Origin: Sphingopyxis sp. MSC1_008 | GTDB taxonomy: Bacteria > Pseudomonadota > Alphaproteobacteria > Sphingomonadales > Sphingomonadaceae | Reading direction: 5' to 3' | NCBI RefSeq assembly: GCF_023197165.1 | Contig: NZ_JALPRD010000003.1 | Location: 186,001-250,000, forward strand | DNA: 64,000 nt | Shown here: positions 44,238 through 53,443 of the stretch, in pieces | Layout: each line of letters starts with the position of its first letter | Position numbering within the stretch: the first letter of the stretch is position 1 | Notes under the pieces: generated by a model | The model's input: the letters and a program-made list of their open reading frames with translations, nothing else | Database searches by the model: none | What the model was told of the DNA's origin: nothing | Program-made: the position numbers and the translations under genes

Positions 44238-45548
44238 TTAGCGTTTTTCGCCAGAGAGGCGTGACATCAATATGGCGGCGCGCGTCGCCTGGCGCGCGAT
44301 GCTCGGGATATCGACCGCTTCGCCAGGCGCATGGTCGCCGGTGCTGTACGGTCCGAGTCCCGCGAGCCCGTCGGCATCGGCGGCGACGAAGCTGATGTCG
44401 CCCGCGCCGCGCTTCAGCGGGTCGAGCGGCGCCATCTCGGCCAGCCCGAGGTCGCGATTCACGCCGTTGAGTTTCGCAAGCAAGGCGCGGTTGCCATCGG
44501 TCGGCGCCATCGAGGGATAGCCGCCGGGGTCGAAGGCGATCTTTGCGTCGGTGCCGGGGGCATGCTCGGCGACGATCGCCGCCATCTTCGCCTTCACCCG
44601 CGCGATCTGTTCGGGCGACAGCGCGCGCAGATCGCCGCGCGCGACCGCTACGGGCGCGATGATGTTGGTCTTGCCGGTCACCGTCGCGCGGATGCCGCCG
44701 GCGTCGAGATCGGCCTGTTGTCCGCCCGCGATCAGCCCAACGTTGAAGGTCAGGTTCGGTTCGGGCAGCTCGGTGCGGAAACGGTGGATGATGCGCGTCA
44801 GTTCATAGATCGCGCCGTCACCCGCCGCGGCGCTGAAGATGCCCGAGCTGTGCGCGCTCTTGCCCGTCGCGGTGACGGTCCAGCTGTCCGACGAGCGCCG
44901 CGCGACCGAACCCATGTCGGCGCCACCATCGCGGACCAGCCCTTCGAAATCGAGCGCGACGTCGCTGCGCTTGCCCGCGGCGATCAGGTCGGCGCGCGCC
45001 TTCTCGATCGGGCTGCCCGAATCCTCCTCGTCGCCCGTCATATGGATTTCGATATTGGCGCCCTGCAGCGTCCCCGCCGCCTGCATTGCGCGGAGCGCGG
45101 CGACGATGACGACCATCCCGCCCTTGTCGTCGCCCGCGCCGGGGCCTTCGCCCATATCGCCCTTGCGGACGAACTTCTGGAACGGCGAGTCGGGTTCGAA
45201 CACCGTGTCGAGATGCGCGATCAGCAGCAGGCGCTTCGCATCGGGCTTGCCGCTGTGCGTCGCGATCAAATGCCCGGCGCGGCCGGTGTCGCGCATCGGC
45301 TTCCATTCGACCTTGAAACCCAAAGGTTCGAGTTCGGTGCGCATCATCGCTCCGACCTTTTCGACGCCTTCGAGATTGAGCGAGCCGCTGTTCTGATTGA
45401 CGAGCTTTTCGAGCAGCGCGAGGTTGCGGTCCTGTTCGGCCGCGACCGTCTTTGCCATCGCGCTTTCGGCTTTCGACAGCTTCGCCTGTGCGGCGGGCGC
45501 GAGTGCAAGCCCAAGGACGACGAGAGCGGCAAAAGGCAGTGATTTCAT
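44238..45548 (-). CDS. Exported M20-family metallopeptidase
   Basis: 436 residues with a Sec signal (cleavage near AAQA). The di-zinc motifs are LIAHLDTVF, GAGDDKGG, TGDEEDSGS and the late STGDHAPGEAVDI. The closest layout is the carboxypeptidase G2/glutamate carboxypeptidase group (M20A). It is probably periplasmic, releasing C-terminal amino acids, often Glu. The ATG at 45548 with GAGGAG upstream is favoured. Confidence 0.9.
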   Translation of the reverse strand: MKSLPFAALVVLGLALAPAAQAKLSKAESAMAKTVAAEQDRNLALLEKLVNQNSGSLNLEGVEKVGAMMRTELEPLGFKVEWKPMRDTGRAGHLIATHSGKPDAKRLLLIAHLDTVFEPDSPFQKFVRKGDMGEGPGAGDDKGGMVVIVAALRAMQAAGTLQGANIEIHMTGDEEDSGSPIEKARADLIAAGKRSDVALDFEGLVRDGGADMGSVARRSSDSWTVTATGKSAHSSGIFSAAAGDGAIYELTRIIHRFRTELPEPNLTFNVGLIAGGQQADLDAGGIRATVTGKTNIIAPVAVARGDLRALSPEQIARVKAKMAAIVAEHAPGTDAKIAFDPGGYPSMAPTDGNRALLAKLNGVNRDLGLAEMAPLDPLKRGAGDISFVAADADGLAGLGPYSTGDHAPGEAVDIPSIARQATRAAILMSRLSGEKR

Positions 45549-45604
45549 GGGGAGGCTCCTCTGGACAGCCTCTTGTGCCGCCTCGGCGACGCCTCGGCAA
45601 GCGC

Positions 45605-46216
45605 TCAGCCGGGGTACGGTGCCTGTTTGAGCAGCCGCGCGAGGTGCGCGGCGTTGGCGGCGACCATTTTCGCGGTTTCGGTGACCTTGCGCGGGCGATG
45701 TTCGAGGTCCTTGAAGTCGGTCGACCCCATCGCCTCGCCGACCCAATAGCAGGCGGCGACCGCGGGGATGGTCCAGCCGACATCGTTCAGCGCCTGGAAG
45801 ATTTGCGCCGAGACATTGTGCGCGCCATCTTCATTGCCGACGATTGCGGCGACCGCGACCTTCGAATAGCTCGGCATCCGGCCCGCATCGTCGGTCTCGC
45901 CCAGAAATGCGTCCATGCGCTCCATCACGAGCTTCGCGACGCTCGACGCCTGTCCCATCCAGATCGGAGTGCCGAAGATCAAGATATCGGCGGCGAGGAT
46001 CTGTTCGCGAATTTTAGGCCAGTCGTCGTCCGATCCCTGGTTTGAGGTCACCCCCCATTTGACATTATGCGCGGCGATCCGGATCGGTTTGCCGACCGTC
46101 ACGCCCAGAGCCGCAAAATGTTCGGCGAGCACGGCGATCATCGCGTCGGTCGAGCTCGCGCGCCCCTTCGCCGAGAGCGAGCAGTTGATTGCGGTGGCGG
46201 TGAACGGGGCGGTCAT
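45605..46216 (-). CDS. Flavodoxin-fold NAD(P)H-dependent oxidoreductase
   Basis: 203 residues from the ATG at 46216 with AAAGGAAA upstream. The FMN-reductase/flavodoxin fold is shown by INCSLSAKGRASSTDAMI (phosphate-binding loop), the DILIFGTPIWMGQASSVAKLVMERMDAF signature and a C-terminal helix. It may reduce quinones or flavins. It is followed 56 nt later by the peptidase gene on the same strand. Confidence 0.87.
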   Translation of the reverse strand: MTAPFTATAINCSLSAKGRASSTDAMIAVLAEHFAALGVTVGKPIRIAAHNVKWGVTSNQGSDDDWPKIREQILAADILIFGTPIWMGQASSVAKLVMERMDAFLGETDDAGRMPSYSKVAVAAIVGNEDGAHNVSAQIFQALNDVGWTIPAVAACYWVGEAMGSTDFKDLEHRPRKVTETAKMVAANAAHLARLLKQAPYPG

Positions 46217-46269
46217 GCCATTTCCTTTGCGGGTTGCCGCCCCCACAAAGGATAGCGCGTCGGTCCGGC

Positions 46270-47745
46270 TCAGGTTCCCTGCCGCACCATGAAGATATCG
46301 CCGCCGCTGATGTTGATCAGGAACAAATTGCCCGCGCTGTCCTCGCCGAACGAGGCGATCGAGCTGAGCGTGCCGGCGTCGGGCGCGAAATCCTCGTTCC
46401 GCCGCGCGAAGCGCGAGGAGGCGAGCGTCTGGCCGGGGACGAGGCTCGAGAAGGGCACCGTCCACACGTTGTCGGCGATGAAATCGGCGAAGACATATTG
46501 ACCCTGCAACGAGGTCACCGGCCCGCGATAGACATAGCCGCCAGTGACCGTCGCCCCTTGCCGCGGGCCGGTGCCGCGGAAATATTCGGCGACGGGCGGG
46601 GTGAGGCCGCCGGGCGCGGTGCCTGAAAAGGGCTGCGTGCCTTCGAGAAAGCGCCAGCCGAAATTGAGCCCGGGCTGCGTCGTCGTCACCATGTCGATTT
46701 CCTCGACATTGCTCTGGCCGACATCGCCGATCAGCAGCGTCGAGCCGTTGAACGAGGCGCGGAACGGGTTGCGCAGCCCATAGGCAAAGACATAGGGATC
46801 GCCGCCGCCCGACAGAAAGGGGTTGCCGGGCGCGGGCGCATAGGTGCTGCCGTTCGCTCCGACCGACAGGCGCAGGATCTTGCCGAGCCGGACATTGGTG
46901 TTCTGCGCATTGTTGCCGGGATCGCCGCCGCCGCCGCCATCGCCGACCGCTACATAGACGAGGCCGTCGGGGCCGAAGCCGATCCAGCCGCCGTTGTGAT
47001 TGTTGGCGCCGGGGTGCGGCACGCTGAGCATCGTGTCGTAGACGGTCGAGCTGTTCGGTTGGCCGAGCGTGTAACGGCGCACCTGCACCGTCCCATCGGC
47101 GGCGGTCGCGACCGCGAGCAGTCGCTGCGACGTCGCATGGTCGGGATAGGCAGCGAGCCCGAGCAGCCCGCGCTCGCCGCTCGTCGAAATATCGGTGATG
47201 TCGAGGACGAGCGTCCGGCTGCCGTTCGCGGGGTCGAAGCGATAAACATTGCCGCCCTTCTCGACGACATAGACGCTGCTGCTGCCGGGGATCGGCGCAA
47301 CATAGAGCGGCTGGCTGAAGCCGGTTCCGACGCGGACGACGGCGATCCCTTCGCGGCTGTTGGTGACGGTGACGTTCACCGTCTGCGTCGCGCTCGCGCC
47401 GGCATCGCTGACGCGGAGCTGGACCGTGTAGACATTGTCGCCATTGGCGTCGCCGGGCAGATCGTAATCGGGCGCGGTGTTGAACCGTAGCGCACCCGCG
47501 GTCGTGATCGAAAACAGCGCTGCGTCGGCGCCGCCGTCGATGACAAAGGTCAGCGCGTCGCCATTGGGGTCGCTCGCGGTCGCCTGATAGGCGGCGGCCG
47601 TGTTTTCGGCCACGCTGGCGGTCTGGAGCGAGGTGAAGGTCGGCGGGGCGTTCGCAGCAGGCGGCGCGCCGCCGCCGCCACTTCCACCGCCACCGCACGA
47701 GGCCAGGATCAAGGGAGTGAGGGCAGCGAGGACGCGCATCCGCAT
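46270..47745 (-). CDS. Lipoprotein PQQ-dependent sugar dehydrogenase with cadherin-like domain
   Basis: 491 residues from the ATG at 47745. A signal peptide ends in a lipobox (LILASC), followed by a Gly/Ser linker. Residues about 30-130 form a cadherin-like beta domain (SVAENTAAAYQATASDPNGDALTF, DYDLPGDANGDN). The rest is a soluble aldose-dehydrogenase-type beta propeller (GERGLLGLAAYPD, HPGANNHNGGWIGFGPDGLVYVAVGDGG, YGLRNPFRASF). PQQ/calcium binding is family knowledge. Probably anchored in the periplasm or outer membrane. Confidence 0.87.
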   Translation of the reverse strand: MRMRVLAALTPLILASCGGGGSGGGGAPPAANAPPTFTSLQTASVAENTAAAYQATASDPNGDALTFVIDGGADAALFSITTAGALRFNTAPDYDLPGDANGDNVYTVQLRVSDAGASATQTVNVTVTNSREGIAVVRVGTGFSQPLYVAPIPGSSSVYVVEKGGNVYRFDPANGSRTLVLDITDISTSGERGLLGLAAYPDHATSQRLLAVATAADGTVQVRRYTLGQPNSSTVYDTMLSVPHPGANNHNGGWIGFGPDGLVYVAVGDGGGGGDPGNNAQNTNVRLGKILRLSVGANGSTYAPAPGNPFLSGGGDPYVFAYGLRNPFRASFNGSTLLIGDVGQSNVEEIDMVTTTQPGLNFGWRFLEGTQPFSGTAPGGLTPPVAEYFRGTGPRQGATVTGGYVYRGPVTSLQGQYVFADFIADNVWTVPFSSLVPGQTLASSRFARRNEDFAPDAGTLSSIASFGEDSAGNLFLINISGGDIFMVRQGT

Positions 47746-47848
47746 GGCAAATAGCCTTTCGCGATCGAGCCCACCGAAATGCAACTGCTATTCGCCGACG
47801 GCGACCGCAAGTCCGCCGGTTTGCCAATGGTGTTGGAACGCTGCCGCT

Positions 47849-47980
47849 TCAGGCGGGTTCCTCGACCTCTTCGAAATCGTCGAGCTTGTCTAGCGCGTCG
47901 CGGGCGATTTTCCGCAGCGCGGAACGGTTGCCCGTCAGTTCGCCGATCGTGAAGGGCCCCCTGGTGCGACCCGGGCCGCG
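47849..47980 (-). pseudogene. Possible C-terminal gene remnant
   Basis: A 43-codon open stretch on the minus strand, closed by TGA at 47851-47849 and preceded by an in-frame stop at 47983-47981, with no ATG, GTG or TTG start. The reading looks coding: TRGPFTIGELTGNRSALRKI then RDALDKLDDFEEVEEPA, a charged helical end with G/C-biased third positions. It may be the decayed end of a lost gene, or a frameshifted one. No family is recognised. Confidence 0.3.
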
Positions 47981-48001
47981 TCAATGACCGGACTTTCCGC
48001 C

Positions 48002-48052
48002 TGTAAAGAGTGTTTGACATGCATCTTTCGTCTGTGTAAAGAACTCTTGACA
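48002..48052 (+). promoter_or_regulatory. Promoter with two tandem operators for the XRE regulator
   Basis: Two copies of an 18-bp dyad: TGTAAAGA-GT-GTTTGACA at 48002-48019 and TGTAAAGA-AC-TCTTGACA at 48035-48052, centres 33 bp apart (three helical turns). The second is 7/8 symmetric, the first weaker. A -35 TTGACA (48014-48019) lies in the first dyad and, 17 bp on, a weak -10 TAAAGA (48037-48042) lies in the second, so bound regulator would cover the promoter. Confidence 0.7.
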
Positions 48053-48068
48053 GGCGAAAGGGTGAAAG

Positions 48069-48281
48069 TTGGAAAATCGGGTTCGCGAATATCGTGAGGG
48101 TGCAGGGTGGAGCCAGGGTGAACTGGCCCGACGCCTAGGCGTCTCGCGCCAGACGATCAATGCGGTCGAAACCGACAAATACGACCCCAGCCTGCCGCTT
48201 GCGCTGCGCATGGCCCGGTTGTTCGGGCTCGAGGTGCGCGAGTTGTTTGTCGATCATTGGACACCGGAGATTGAAGGATGA
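48069..48281 (+). CDS. Small XRE-family regulator
   Basis: 70 residues, nearly all helix-turn-helix: NRVREYREGAGWSQGELARRLGVSRQTINAVETDKYDPS, then ELFVDHW near the end. The start is TTG at 48069, 6 nt after AAAGGG. It belongs to the short YozG-like group usually paired with a small membrane protein, as here (ATGA overlap at 48278). The tandem dyads upstream suggest autoregulation. A stress or envelope role is only a guess. Confidence 0.9.
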   Translation: MENRVREYREGAGWSQGELARRLGVSRQTINAVETDKYDPSLPLALRMARLFGLEVRELFVDHWTPEIEG

Positions 48282-48937
48282 GCACCATGACTCATGACAA
48301 GGCTGTAAACTGGAAACGGTCGGCGATGCGGATGCTGGTTGGCGCATTCATTGGCGGCGCCGCGATGGCGGCGGTGCTGGCCGTCGCAGGATCGGACCTG
48401 CTCGATGCGATGGGGCCTTCGCGCCTTGCGCTGGGCGCCGTGGGCGTCGTCTACGCGCTGATGGCCGCGCTCGTCGGCTTCGGCCTCGCAGCACCGCGCG
48501 CCGGCGCGGCCTTGCTGAATGTCGGCGATGCCGACGAACTACGCGACGAACGGCGGGGTATGATCCGGTCGACCGTGACGATGGCGGCGATCGGCTTGGT
48601 GCTCGTCTTGCTGGCGCTGGCCCGCGGCCCCGGTTTCGCTGCTGGACCTGTTCCGCCCGGGGTCGCCATGGGTTTGTTGCTGGTTGCTTTCTCCGGTGGC
48701 GCGATTGCATCGTGGCGCTGGCGGAATGATTTCGACGAACTGAACCACCAACTCGGGCTCGAAGGCTGTTTCTGGGCCTTTTGCCTCAGCTGGGCGCTCC
48801 TGACCCTGTGGGGAGCGGCCGACTTCCTCGGCTGGGGCGTGACGTTGATGCCGATCGACGTGGTCACGACCTTGTCAGCCATGATGCTCATCGGGGCGTT
48901 CGTTGCGATCGGGCGGCGCGGCATGATGACGCGCTGA
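48278..48937 (+). CDS. Integral membrane protein coupled to the XRE regulator
   Basis: 219 residues with about six hydrophobic segments (around 18-38, 50-70, 98-113, 127-145, 165-180, 190-210) and an acidic loop DADELRDERRG, the motif seen in DUF2178-like partners of short XRE regulators. It overlaps the regulator gene (ATGA), so its expression is tied to it. No enzymatic motif is visible. Confidence 0.8.
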   Translation: MSTMTHDKAVNWKRSAMRMLVGAFIGGAAMAAVLAVAGSDLLDAMGPSRLALGAVGVVYALMAALVGFGLAAPRAGAALLNVGDADELRDERRGMIRSTVTMAAIGLVLVLLALARGPGFAAGPVPPGVAMGLLLVAFSGGAIASWRWRNDFDELNHQLGLEGCFWAFCLSWALLTLWGAADFLGWGVTLMPIDVVTTLSAMMLIGAFVAIGRRGMMTR

Positions 48938-48941
48938 TACG

Positions 48942-48978
48942 AAAAAAGGGCGCCCGGTTCCCCCGAACCGGACGCCCT
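48942..48978 (-). terminator. Intrinsic terminator of glnA
   Basis: Stem AGGGCGCCCGGTTC (48947-48960) with GAACCGGACGCCCT (48965-48978), one mismatched pair, preceded on the plus strand by AAAAAA, which is the U-tract for minus-strand transcripts. It lies 26 nt beyond the glnA stop and may also serve the plus-strand operon weakly. Confidence 0.9.
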
Positions 48979-49004
48979 CCCTTAGGCGGTCTGACCCGTT
49001 CGGA

Positions 49005-50417
49005 TCAGGCGCTGTAGTACATGTCGAACTCGACCGGGCTCGGCGTTTGTTCGAAACGGTAGACTTCGTCCCACTTCAGCTCGACATAGGCTTCGATCTG
49101 GTCCTTTGAGAAGACGTCGCCCTTGAGCAGGAAGTCGTGGTCGGCGAGCAGGCTGTCGAGCGCTTCGCGCAGGGACGCGCAAACGGTCGGGACTTCGCTC
49201 AGTTCCTCGGGCGGCAGGTCGTAGAGGTTCTTGTCCATCGGGTCGCCCGGGTGGATCTTGTTCTGGATGCCGTCGAGGCCCGCCATCAGCAGCGCCGAAT
49301 AGCAGAGATAGGGGTTCGCCATCGCGTCGGGGAAACGGAATTCGACGCGCTTCGACTTGGCGCCCGCGCCGTACGGGATGCGGCACGAGGCCGAACGGTT
49401 GCGGCTCGAGTATGCGAGCAGCACCGGGGCTTCGAAGCCGGGGACGAGACGCTTGTAGCTGTTCGTCGTCGGGTTGGTGAAGGCGTTGAGCGCCTTGGCA
49501 TGCTTGACGACGCCGCCGATGAAATAGAGGCACATGTCCGAAAGGCCCGCATAGCCGTTGCCGGCGAAGAGCGGCTTACCCTTTTCCCAGATCGAGATGT
49601 GGGTGTGCATGCCGCTGCCGTTGTCGTCCTTGATCGGCTTCGGCATGAAGGTCGCGGTCTTGCCGTAAGCATGCGCGACCTGGTGCACGACATATTTGTA
49701 GATCTGCATGCGGTCGGCGGTTTCGGTCAGCGTGCCGAAGGTCAGGCCGAGTTCGTGCTGTGCTGCGGCGACTTCATGGTGGTGCTTGTCGCACGGCAGG
49801 CCGAGTTCGAGCATCGTCGAGACCATTTCGGCGCGGATGTCGACGGCGCTGTCGACCGGCGCGACGGGGAAGTAACCACCCTTGGCGCGCGGACGGTGCG
49901 CGAGGTTGCCGCCTTCGTAGCTGCGGCCGGTGTTCGTCGGCAGCTCGATATCGTCGATTTCGAAGCCCGACTTGTTATAACCAGTTTCGAAACGGACATC
50001 GTCGAACATGAAGAATTCGGCTTCGGGGCCGACATAGACGGTGTCGCCGATGCCGGTCGAGGCGACATAGGCCTCGGCGCGCTTCGCGGTCGTGCGCGGG
50101 TCGCGGGCATAGCCTTCGCCGGTCGACGGCTCGACGATGTCGCAGAAGATCACGAGCATCGGGGTCGCCGAGAAGGGGTCGTCATAGACGGCGTCGAGGT
50201 CGGGCTTGAGGATCATGTCCGACTCGTTGATCGCCTTCCAGCCTTCGATCGACGAACCGTCGAACATCAGGCCATCTTCGAGCTCGTCCTCGCCGAGGAC
50301 CGAGGCGACCATGGTCAGGTGCTGCCACTTGCCCTTGGGGTCGGTGAAGCGCAGGTCGACCCACTCGATGTCGTTTTCCTTGATCCGCGCGATGATATCC
50401 TTGGGCTTCGTAGCCAT
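49005..50417 (-). CDS. glnA: Glutamine synthetase type I
   Basis: 470 residues, the dodecameric ammonia-assimilating enzyme. Conserved blocks are [19 protein letters not shown] (metal Glu), [28 protein letters not shown] and NRSASCRIP. Tyr399 in NLYDLPPEE is the site adenylylated by GlnE, so activity should be covalently regulated. It lies 71 nt downstream of glnB in one operon. Confidence 0.97.
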   Translation of the reverse strand: MATKPKDIIARIKENDIEWVDLRFTDPKGKWQHLTMVASVLGEDELEDGLMFDGSSIEGWKAINESDMILKPDLDAVYDDPFSATPMLVIFCDIVEPSTGEGYARDPRTTAKRAEAYVASTGIGDTVYVGPEAEFFMFDDVRFETGYNKSGFEIDDIELPTNTGRSYEGGNLAHRPRAKGGYFPVAPVDSAVDIRAEMVSTMLELGLPCDKHHHEVAAAQHELGLTFGTLTETADRMQIYKYVVHQVAHAYGKTATFMPKPIKDDNGSGMHTHISIWEKGKPLFAGNGYAGLSDMCLYFIGGVVKHAKALNAFTNPTTNSYKRLVPGFEAPVLLAYSSRNRSASCRIPYGAGAKSKRVEFRFPDAMANPYLCYSALLMAGLDGIQNKIHPGDPMDKNLYDLPPEELSEVPTVCASLREALDSLLADHDFLLKGDVFSKDQIEAYVELKWDEVYRFEQTPSPVEFDMYYSA

Positions 50418-50488
50418 CGTCTATGCTTCCTTCTTGCGAAATGATCCGGCGTGCCGGGGATTGTCGGGTTTTCGAAAAATGCGAAAGA

Positions 50489-50878
<390 letters not shown>

Positions 50879-50938
50879 TCAGGCGTGCCTGGTCCGGTCT
50901 GCCGTCGAGTCGGTGCGATGTCCCGCCATCTTGCACCA

Positions 50939-50954
50939 ATCAAAAGCCGTGCCA
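50939..50954 (-). promoter_or_regulatory. Possible sigma-54 promoter of glnBA
   Basis: On the minus strand TGGCACG (50954-50948), four bases, then TTGAT (50943-50939). This fits the -24/-12 consensus TGGCACG-N4-TTGCA except that the -12 GC is GA, a position that usually matters. Location about 110 nt before glnB and the nitrogen context support it. Confidence 0.4.
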
Positions 50955-50992
50955 ATTGGCGAATCGCGGGGTTTTGGTAAGAAATTTGAAAC

Positions 50993-51028
50993 GAAAACCC
51001 GCCGCTGCCCAAGGGGTGAGCAACGGCG
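50993..51028 (-). terminator. Possible terminator after the PQQ alcohol dehydrogenase
   Basis: On the minus strand CGCCGTTGC (51028-51020), an 11-nt loop, GCAGCGGCG (51008-51000), then GGGTTTT. One mismatched stem pair. It lies 28 nt beyond the dehydrogenase stop. Confidence 0.5.
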
Positions 51029-51055
51029 TTATTCGATTGCCTAAATTTTGAGCAA

Positions 51056-53242
51056 TCAGCGCCCCATCGGCGCCGATGAGTCCGCCAGATTGGCCTTCGT
51101 CCAGTTCGAGCGTTCGATGACATAGGCGCGAATCGCCTCGGCATCGGCGGGGGTGAGCACATTGGCGAAGCTCACCATGCCGCGGTCTTTCAACGCGCCG
51201 CCGATCACGACGCCCTTCCACGCGTCGGCGTTGGCGAGCGTTCCCGAAACGCGGAGATCGGGGGTGAAGCCGTTGCCGATCGCGCTGTCGCCGTGACAGA
51301 CGATGCAATAGCGCCCGAAATGCGCCTTGCCGGCCGCGACCTGCGCCGGGGAGGCGGTCATCGGCGGCGGATTCCACGCGAGTGCGGCGGAGGAGGGCGG
51401 GGCGGGCAGCTTCACCGTGCCGCCGATCTTCATGACGATCAGGCGCGGGATGTTCGGGATCTTGCGCGTCGCGCCGCCCGCGACCCCGGCGACGAGCGGG
51501 AAGGCGCCGCCCTTGCTCGTCTGGAAGGCGATGTACTGCACTCCGCCGACGCGGAAGGTCGAGGGCGCGCTGACGATCCCCGACTGCATGTCGAGGTCGA
51601 GCAGCTGCTTGCCGGTGTCGGCGGTATAGGCGCGGAAGCGGCCGAGGCTGGTGCCCTGGAAGACGAGGTTGCCCGCGGTCGTCATCGTGCCGCCGTTCCA
51701 TGCCGCGGGATGGTCGACCGCCCACGCGACCTTGCCGGTGCGCGGGTCGAAGGCGACGAGGCGGCCGGTGGTCGCGGCGACCGCGGCGCGGAACGCTGCC
51801 TTGTCGTCGGGCAGCATCGTGCCGGTCAGCGTGGTGCCGATGTTGAAGCCGACGACCTTCCGCCGGTCGAGTTCGGTCATGTCGGCGAGATAGCCCTGCG
51901 GGATCTGCTGCGCCGGAATATAGACGAGGTCCGTTTTGGGGTTGTAGCTCATCGGGTGCCAATTGTGCGCGCCGAGCGCGCCGGGGATGGCGATGAAGGG
52001 CTTGCCGGTCTTGTAGAAACGCGCCTCGGGCTTTTCGATCGGGCGGCCAGTGGCGAGATCATAGCCGCTCGCCCAGTTGATGCCGTCGACGAAAGGTTTG
52101 GCGTCGATCAGCTTGCCGTTGTTGCGGTCGATGGTGAAGAAGAAGCCGTTCTTCGGCGCGTGGTACAGCACCTTGGTCGGCTTGCCGTTCACCGCCTGCT
52201 CGGCGAGGATGATCGGCTGGGTCGCGGTATAGTCCCACGTCTCGGCCGGGGTTTCCTGATAGTGCCACTTATATTTGCCAGTCGAGGCGTCGAGCGCGAC
52301 GACCGACGAGAGGAACCAATTGTCTCCTTCGCCATTCGAGCGCGTGCCATGGTTCCATGGATTGCCGTTGCCGACGCCGAGGTAGATCTGGTCGAGATCC
52401 TTGTCGTAGACGATCGCGTCCCACACGGTGCCGCCGCCGCCCGAGGTTTGCCACTCGCCTTTGTCGGACCAGGTGGCGTTGCCTTTGCTCGCGAAAATGT
52501 CGTCCGACGCCGCGCCATCCTTCGCCTTGGTGGGGTTGGGCGCAGTGTAGAAGCGCCAGCGCTCCTTGCCGGTGTCGGCGTCATAAGCGGTGACATAGCC
52601 GCGTACGCCGAATTCGGCGCCGCCATTGCCGATCAGCACCATGTCCTTCACGACGCGCGGCGCGCCGGTAATGGTGTAGGGTTTCGAGGTGTCGAAAGTC
52701 TGCGTCGACCAGAGTTCCTTGCCGGTCTTCTTGTCGAGCGCGATCAGGCGGCCGTCGAGCGCGCCGACGAACAGCTTGTCGCCCCAGACGGCGACGCCGC
52801 GGTTGACGACGTCGCAGCAGGCGCTGACGGCGCGTTCGCCGGGGACTTTGGGGTCGAACTTCCACAGCGACTTGCCGGTCGCAGCGTCCCATGCGCTGAC
52901 CTTGGACCAGGCGTGGGTGACATACATGACGCCGTCGACGACCACGGGCGTCGCTTCCTGCCCGCGCGCATCGTCGAGGTCGGCGGTCCAGGCGATGCCG
53001 AGCTCGCCCACATTCTTGTCGTTGATGTCGGTGAGCGGGCTGAAGCGCTGCTCGTCGTAACTATAGCCGATACCGCCCCAATCGTCGCCGTTGCCGCCGG
53101 TCTTGAGCAGGATCTCGCTGGCTTTTTCGGCATCATCGAGCGATCCGCCGCCCGAGATGCTTTCATTCTTCGATGCGTTGCATGAAGCCAGTGCCAAAGC
53201 CGCGCCGCCCAGCAGCGCGGCTGTAAAGACCCGTTTCGCCAT
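51056..53242 (-). CDS. PQQ-dependent quinohaemoprotein alcohol dehydrogenase
   Basis: 728 residues from the ATG at 53242. Signal peptide with lipobox (LALASC), so membrane-anchored in the periplasm. The eight-bladed propeller has the adjacent-Cys disulfide (SACCD), tryptophan-docking repeats (AWDAATGKSLWKF) and catalytic Asp337 in ETWDYT. A C-terminal cytochrome c domain carries CIVCH. Thr339, two residues after the catalytic Asp, replaces the Asp typical of lanthanide-dependent enzymes, suggesting a calcium enzyme. No PQQ synthesis genes are nearby. Confidence 0.92.
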   Translation of the reverse strand: MAKRVFTAALLGGAALALASCNASKNESISGGGSLDDAEKASEILLKTGGNGDDWGGIGYSYDEQRFSPLTDINDKNVGELGIAWTADLDDARGQEATPVVVDGVMYVTHAWSKVSAWDAATGKSLWKFDPKVPGERAVSACCDVVNRGVAVWGDKLFVGALDGRLIALDKKTGKELWSTQTFDTSKPYTITGAPRVVKDMVLIGNGGAEFGVRGYVTAYDADTGKERWRFYTAPNPTKAKDGAASDDIFASKGNATWSDKGEWQTSGGGGTVWDAIVYDKDLDQIYLGVGNGNPWNHGTRSNGEGDNWFLSSVVALDASTGKYKWHYQETPAETWDYTATQPIILAEQAVNGKPTKVLYHAPKNGFFFTIDRNNGKLIDAKPFVDGINWASGYDLATGRPIEKPEARFYKTGKPFIAIPGALGAHNWHPMSYNPKTDLVYIPAQQIPQGYLADMTELDRRKVVGFNIGTTLTGTMLPDDKAAFRAAVAATTGRLVAFDPRTGKVAWAVDHPAAWNGGTMTTAGNLVFQGTSLGRFRAYTADTGKQLLDLDMQSGIVSAPSTFRVGGVQYIAFQTSKGGAFPLVAGVAGGATRKIPNIPRLIVMKIGGTVKLPAPPSSAALAWNPPPMTASPAQVAAGKAHFGRYCIVCHGDSAIGNGFTPDLRVSGTLANADAWKGVVIGGALKDRGMVSFANVLTPADAEAIRAYVIERSNWTKANLADSSAPMGR

Positions 53243-53346
53243 CCCTTGCTCTCCCGTTCGTCTATGCTTGACGTTAACGTCAAGACTGCGCGCGAAGGCG
53301 CAAGGGCGCAAGCGGGAAAATGGGGGTGGGGAGGGGCCTCCCTACT

Positions 53347-53434
53347 TGTTCCCCGGCGAAGGCCGGGGTCCAGCGCGAAATAGAGCTGGCGCTGCGTGAG
53401 AACGCTCTGGGCCCCGGCCTTCGCCGGGGAACAG
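53347..53434. repeat. Intergenic bipartite palindrome, family B variant
   Basis: Inverted arms TTGTTCCCCGGCGAAGGCCG (from 53347, continuing GGG) and CCCCGGCCTTCGCCGGGGAACAG (ending 53434), about 33 nt apart. It sits between map and the PQQ dehydrogenase, 10 nt after the map stop on the minus strand. Confidence 0.87.
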
Positions 53435-53443
53435 CTTAGCGGC

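Noticed and set aside
51293..53185. 630-codon open frame opposite the PQQ alcohol dehydrogenase
   Set aside because: Same reason: mirror frame of a real gene with Arg/Gly/Asp-rich low-information translation.
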